Shown piece by piece: positions 5,002 through 6,043 of a stretch of 6,043 bases of DNA (its first letter is position 1; each line of letters begins with the position of its first letter). The notes under the pieces are model-generated. The model saw only the letters and a list, made by a program, of their open reading frames with translations. It did not search any database and was not told where the DNA came from. This DNA comes from an uncultured Eubacterium sp. (GTDB lineage Bacteria; Bacillota; Clostridia; Oscillospirales; Acutalibacteraceae). The stretch covers positions 1 through 6,043 of the forward strand of contig CAJOER010000063.1 of the NCBI GenBank assembly GCA_905233805.1. The letters are read 5' to 3'. The position numbers were made by a program, and so were the translations under genes.

Positions 5002-5157
5002 ATGAGAAAATTATATGCCGAACCTGTTATGGAAATTCGAAAATATAATATGGCTCAGTCAGTGTGGACGTCCGGCCCGACAGACCTTCATGACGGTGAG
5101 GAATTCAATCCCGATTCCGAGTCAGGCGTTAGCGCAAAAGGATATTTTGCAGACTGA
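5002..5157 (+). CDS. 51-aa peptide of the YxxPxMEI...TSG type, unknown function
   Basis: This short gene is well framed. AAAGGGAGG (4985-4993) sits 8 bases before the ATG, a promoter lies upstream, and a strong terminator starts 13 bases after the TGA. The peptide has a basic N-terminal part, MRKLYAEPVMEIRKYNM (1-17), then VWTSGPTDLHDGEEF (21-35) and an acidic, Gly/Ser-rich tail ending GYFAD. There is no signal peptide, membrane segment or Cys. From memory, short proteins starting Mxx(x)YxxPxMEIxxF/Y with a central TSG are common in Clostridia and remain uncharacterised. The layout (conserved N-terminal part, variable small-residue tail) resembles RiPP precursors, but no modification enzyme, protease or exporter is adjacent. 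The nearest radical SAM gene is 2.2 kb upstream in another unit. An ATG at 4995 is only one base after the ribosome binding site and opens a different, 17-codon frame. Confidence 0.8.
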   Translation: MRKLYAEPVMEIRKYNMAQSVWTSGPTDLHDGEEFNPDSESGVSAKGYFAD

Positions 5158-5170
5158 TTTTTGTAATTTA

Positions 5171-5198
5171 AACCTGCCAAATGGCAGGTTATTTTTTT
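5171..5198 (+). terminator. Strong intrinsic terminator of the 51-aa peptide gene
   Basis: An 8-bp perfect stem, AACCTGCC (5171-5178) with GGCAGGTT (5183-5190), has an AAAT loop and is followed by A and T7. It closes the peptide gene as a single-gene unit. Confidence 0.92.
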
Positions 5199-5246
5199 AT
5201 ATTATTATATTTTTTTGTAATATTTGTTATTTTTTGAAATTATCTA

Positions 5247-5275
5247 TTTATTTTTTAATTATTATCTGTTATAAT
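5247..5275 (+). promoter_or_regulatory. Probable promoter of the lipoprotein gene
   Basis: TGtTATAAT (5267-5275) is an extended consensus -10, the same string as at 1620-1628. The -35 at 17 bp is only TTTATT (5247-5252), so the promoter would depend on the extended -10. The predicted start is near 5282. The spacer 5199-5328 is extremely AT-rich, with no other visible feature. Confidence 0.5.
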
Positions 5276-5316
5276 ATATTACAATTTATAATTAAAATGT
5301 TATTATTATATCAAAC

Positions 5317-5331
5317 AGGGAGGCAAAATTG
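5317..5331 (+). promoter_or_regulatory. Ribosome binding site that decides a TTG start
   Basis: AGGGAGG (5317-5323) is 5 bases before TTG at 5329-5331. The frame has no ATG or GTG between the upstream in-frame stop TAA (5293-5295) and the lipoprotein signal peptide. Starting at this TTG gives a complete signal peptide beginning MKLFK, which a later start would lose. Confidence 0.75.
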
Positions 5332-6043
5332 AAATTATTTAAAATCTTAATATGCGTTGTCCTTGTTTGTATTCTGTTTTCAGGATGTAATTTCAGGATT
5401 TCATCTTCTATTGACGATTTGATATCTCCGCTTTCTCCGTTCGGCGATAACGCGGATATCAAAAAAGCTCTTGATGAATATGCAAAAGGCGGCTATTCGC
5501 TAAAAATACCGAATGCCGGAAAGTATATTACTTCTTATACCTTTTACGACATTGACGGCGACGGCGAAGATGAGGCCCTTGCTTTTTATGAGCCTAGCGA
5601 CAACCTCGGAACAATCAATATGTCCGTAATCAAAAAGTCTGACGGCTCGTGGAAGATTATTCAGAATATTGAGGGCGAGGGACGCGATATTCATTCCCTT
5701 GATTTCGGCGACATAAGCGGCGACGGTAAAAGCGAGCTTTTTGTCTGCTGGGACGCTATCAGTAATTCAACTAACCATATTCTTTGCGTTTATAACATTG
5801 ACGGCAAGAAAGGCAAAGTCAAAAAAATCGGCGATAGTATTAACATCAATAACTTTATTATAGCCGATATGATTGGCGACAATGTTAAAGAATTGCTTTT
5901 GTTTGAGGTGAGCAGCGGCAACACCGCGAGCGCCAGAGCCGAACTCTATTCGCTGGACTACGGCTCGCTGCATAAGCTCGGCGAAACAAAACTTGATTCG
6001 CACATAACTTCATATGTCGACATCAAAATTGAAACTGTCGACG
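5329..6043 (+). CDS. Lipoprotein with FG-GAP/VCBS-like repeats, truncated by the window end
   Basis: The first 238 residues are present. Residues 1-20 are a lipoprotein signal peptide: basic MKLFK, a hydrophobic core and the lipobox LFSGC, with C20 as the lipidation site (Phe at -3 is slightly unusual). A linker rich in Ser, Asp and Pro follows (about 21-42). Then come repeats of beta-propeller type with acidic calcium-loop motifs: DIDGDGEDE (74-82), DISGDGKSE (128-136) and a degenerate DMIGDNVKE (180-188), spaced 54 and 52 residues. Such FG-GAP/VCBS-like proteins are usually surface-bound in Firmicutes, and the substrate or partner is unknown. It starts with TTG, chosen by the ribosome binding site and signal peptide. 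I see no link to the peptide gene upstream beyond adjacency, because a strong terminator separates them. The C-terminal end lies outside the window. Confidence 0.85.
   Translation, partial: MKLFKILICVVLVCILFSGCNFRISSSIDDLISPLSPFGDNADIKKALDEYAKGGYSLKIPNAGKYITSYTFYDIDGDGEDEALAFYEPSDNLGTINMSVIKKSDGSWKIIQNIEGEGRDIHSLDFGDISGDGKSELFVCWDAISNSTNHILCVYNIDGKKGKVKKIGDSININNFIIADMIGDNVKELLLFEVSSGNTASARAELYSLDYGSLHKLGETKLDSHITSYVDIKIETVD

Noticed and set aside
5015..5332. A 105-codon plus-strand frame spanning the peptide gene and its terminator
   Set aside because: It starts inside the 51-aa gene in another frame, runs through a strong terminator and an AT-rich spacer, and has no ribosome binding site.

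Overview
The window looks like chromosomal DNA of a gut-type, low-GC Firmicute of class Clostridia (Ruminococcaceae/Oscillospiraceae-like). The basis is the AGGAGG-type ribosome binding sites, TTGAxx/TATAAT promoters, AT-rich spacers with U-tailed hairpins, a Lys-rich secreted protein with Cys/His repeats of the kind common in gut Clostridia, and a membrane protein/radical SAM pair resembling TIGR04002/TIGR04100. TGA is used as a normal stop. No phage, insertion sequence, CRISPR array, tRNA or rRNA is seen.

Left part (1-1660). The first ~90 bases are the end of something that starts outside the window, either a foldable RNA or the 3' end of a gene. A GAAA-loop terminator follows at 101-129. 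Two minus-strand genes come next: a 302-aa secreted protein (137-1045) with two exact-length 80-residue repeats and a Lys-rich C-terminal domain, and a 95-aa membrane protein (1160-1447). Each has its own promoter and terminator. The 210-base spacer 1448-1657 is divergent and carries promoters for both directions plus several inverted repeats.

Central part (1658-4826). Four plus-strand genes form two transcription units. Unit one is a 165-aa ECF S-component-like membrane protein and a 203-aa radical SAM enzyme, three bases apart. It ends at a hairpin terminator (2810-2832) whose left arm overlaps the start of the next transcript. Unit two is nadA (quinolinate synthase) and mnmA (tRNA-uridine 2-sulfurtransferase), also three bases apart. 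Both within-unit junctions read TAAATTATG. nadA makes quinolinate for NAD synthesis and mnmA thiolates U34 of some tRNAs. They share a general dependence on cysteine-desulfurase sulfur, but nothing in the window shows a direct functional link. The usual nadA partners nadB and nadC are not in the window.

Right part (4827-6043). A 51-aa peptide gene (5002-5157) has its own extended -10 promoter, strong ribosome binding site and strong terminator. It belongs by appearance to the short 'YxxPxMEI ... TSG' peptides of Clostridia, whose role I do not know. It is followed by a lipoprotein gene with FG-GAP/VCBS-like calcium-loop motifs that starts at TTG 5329 and runs off the right edge.

The best candidates for undescribed biology are the membrane protein/radical SAM pair, the 51-aa peptide, and the terminator-promoter overlap before nadA. 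Nothing in the sequence proves that these are parts of a single system.
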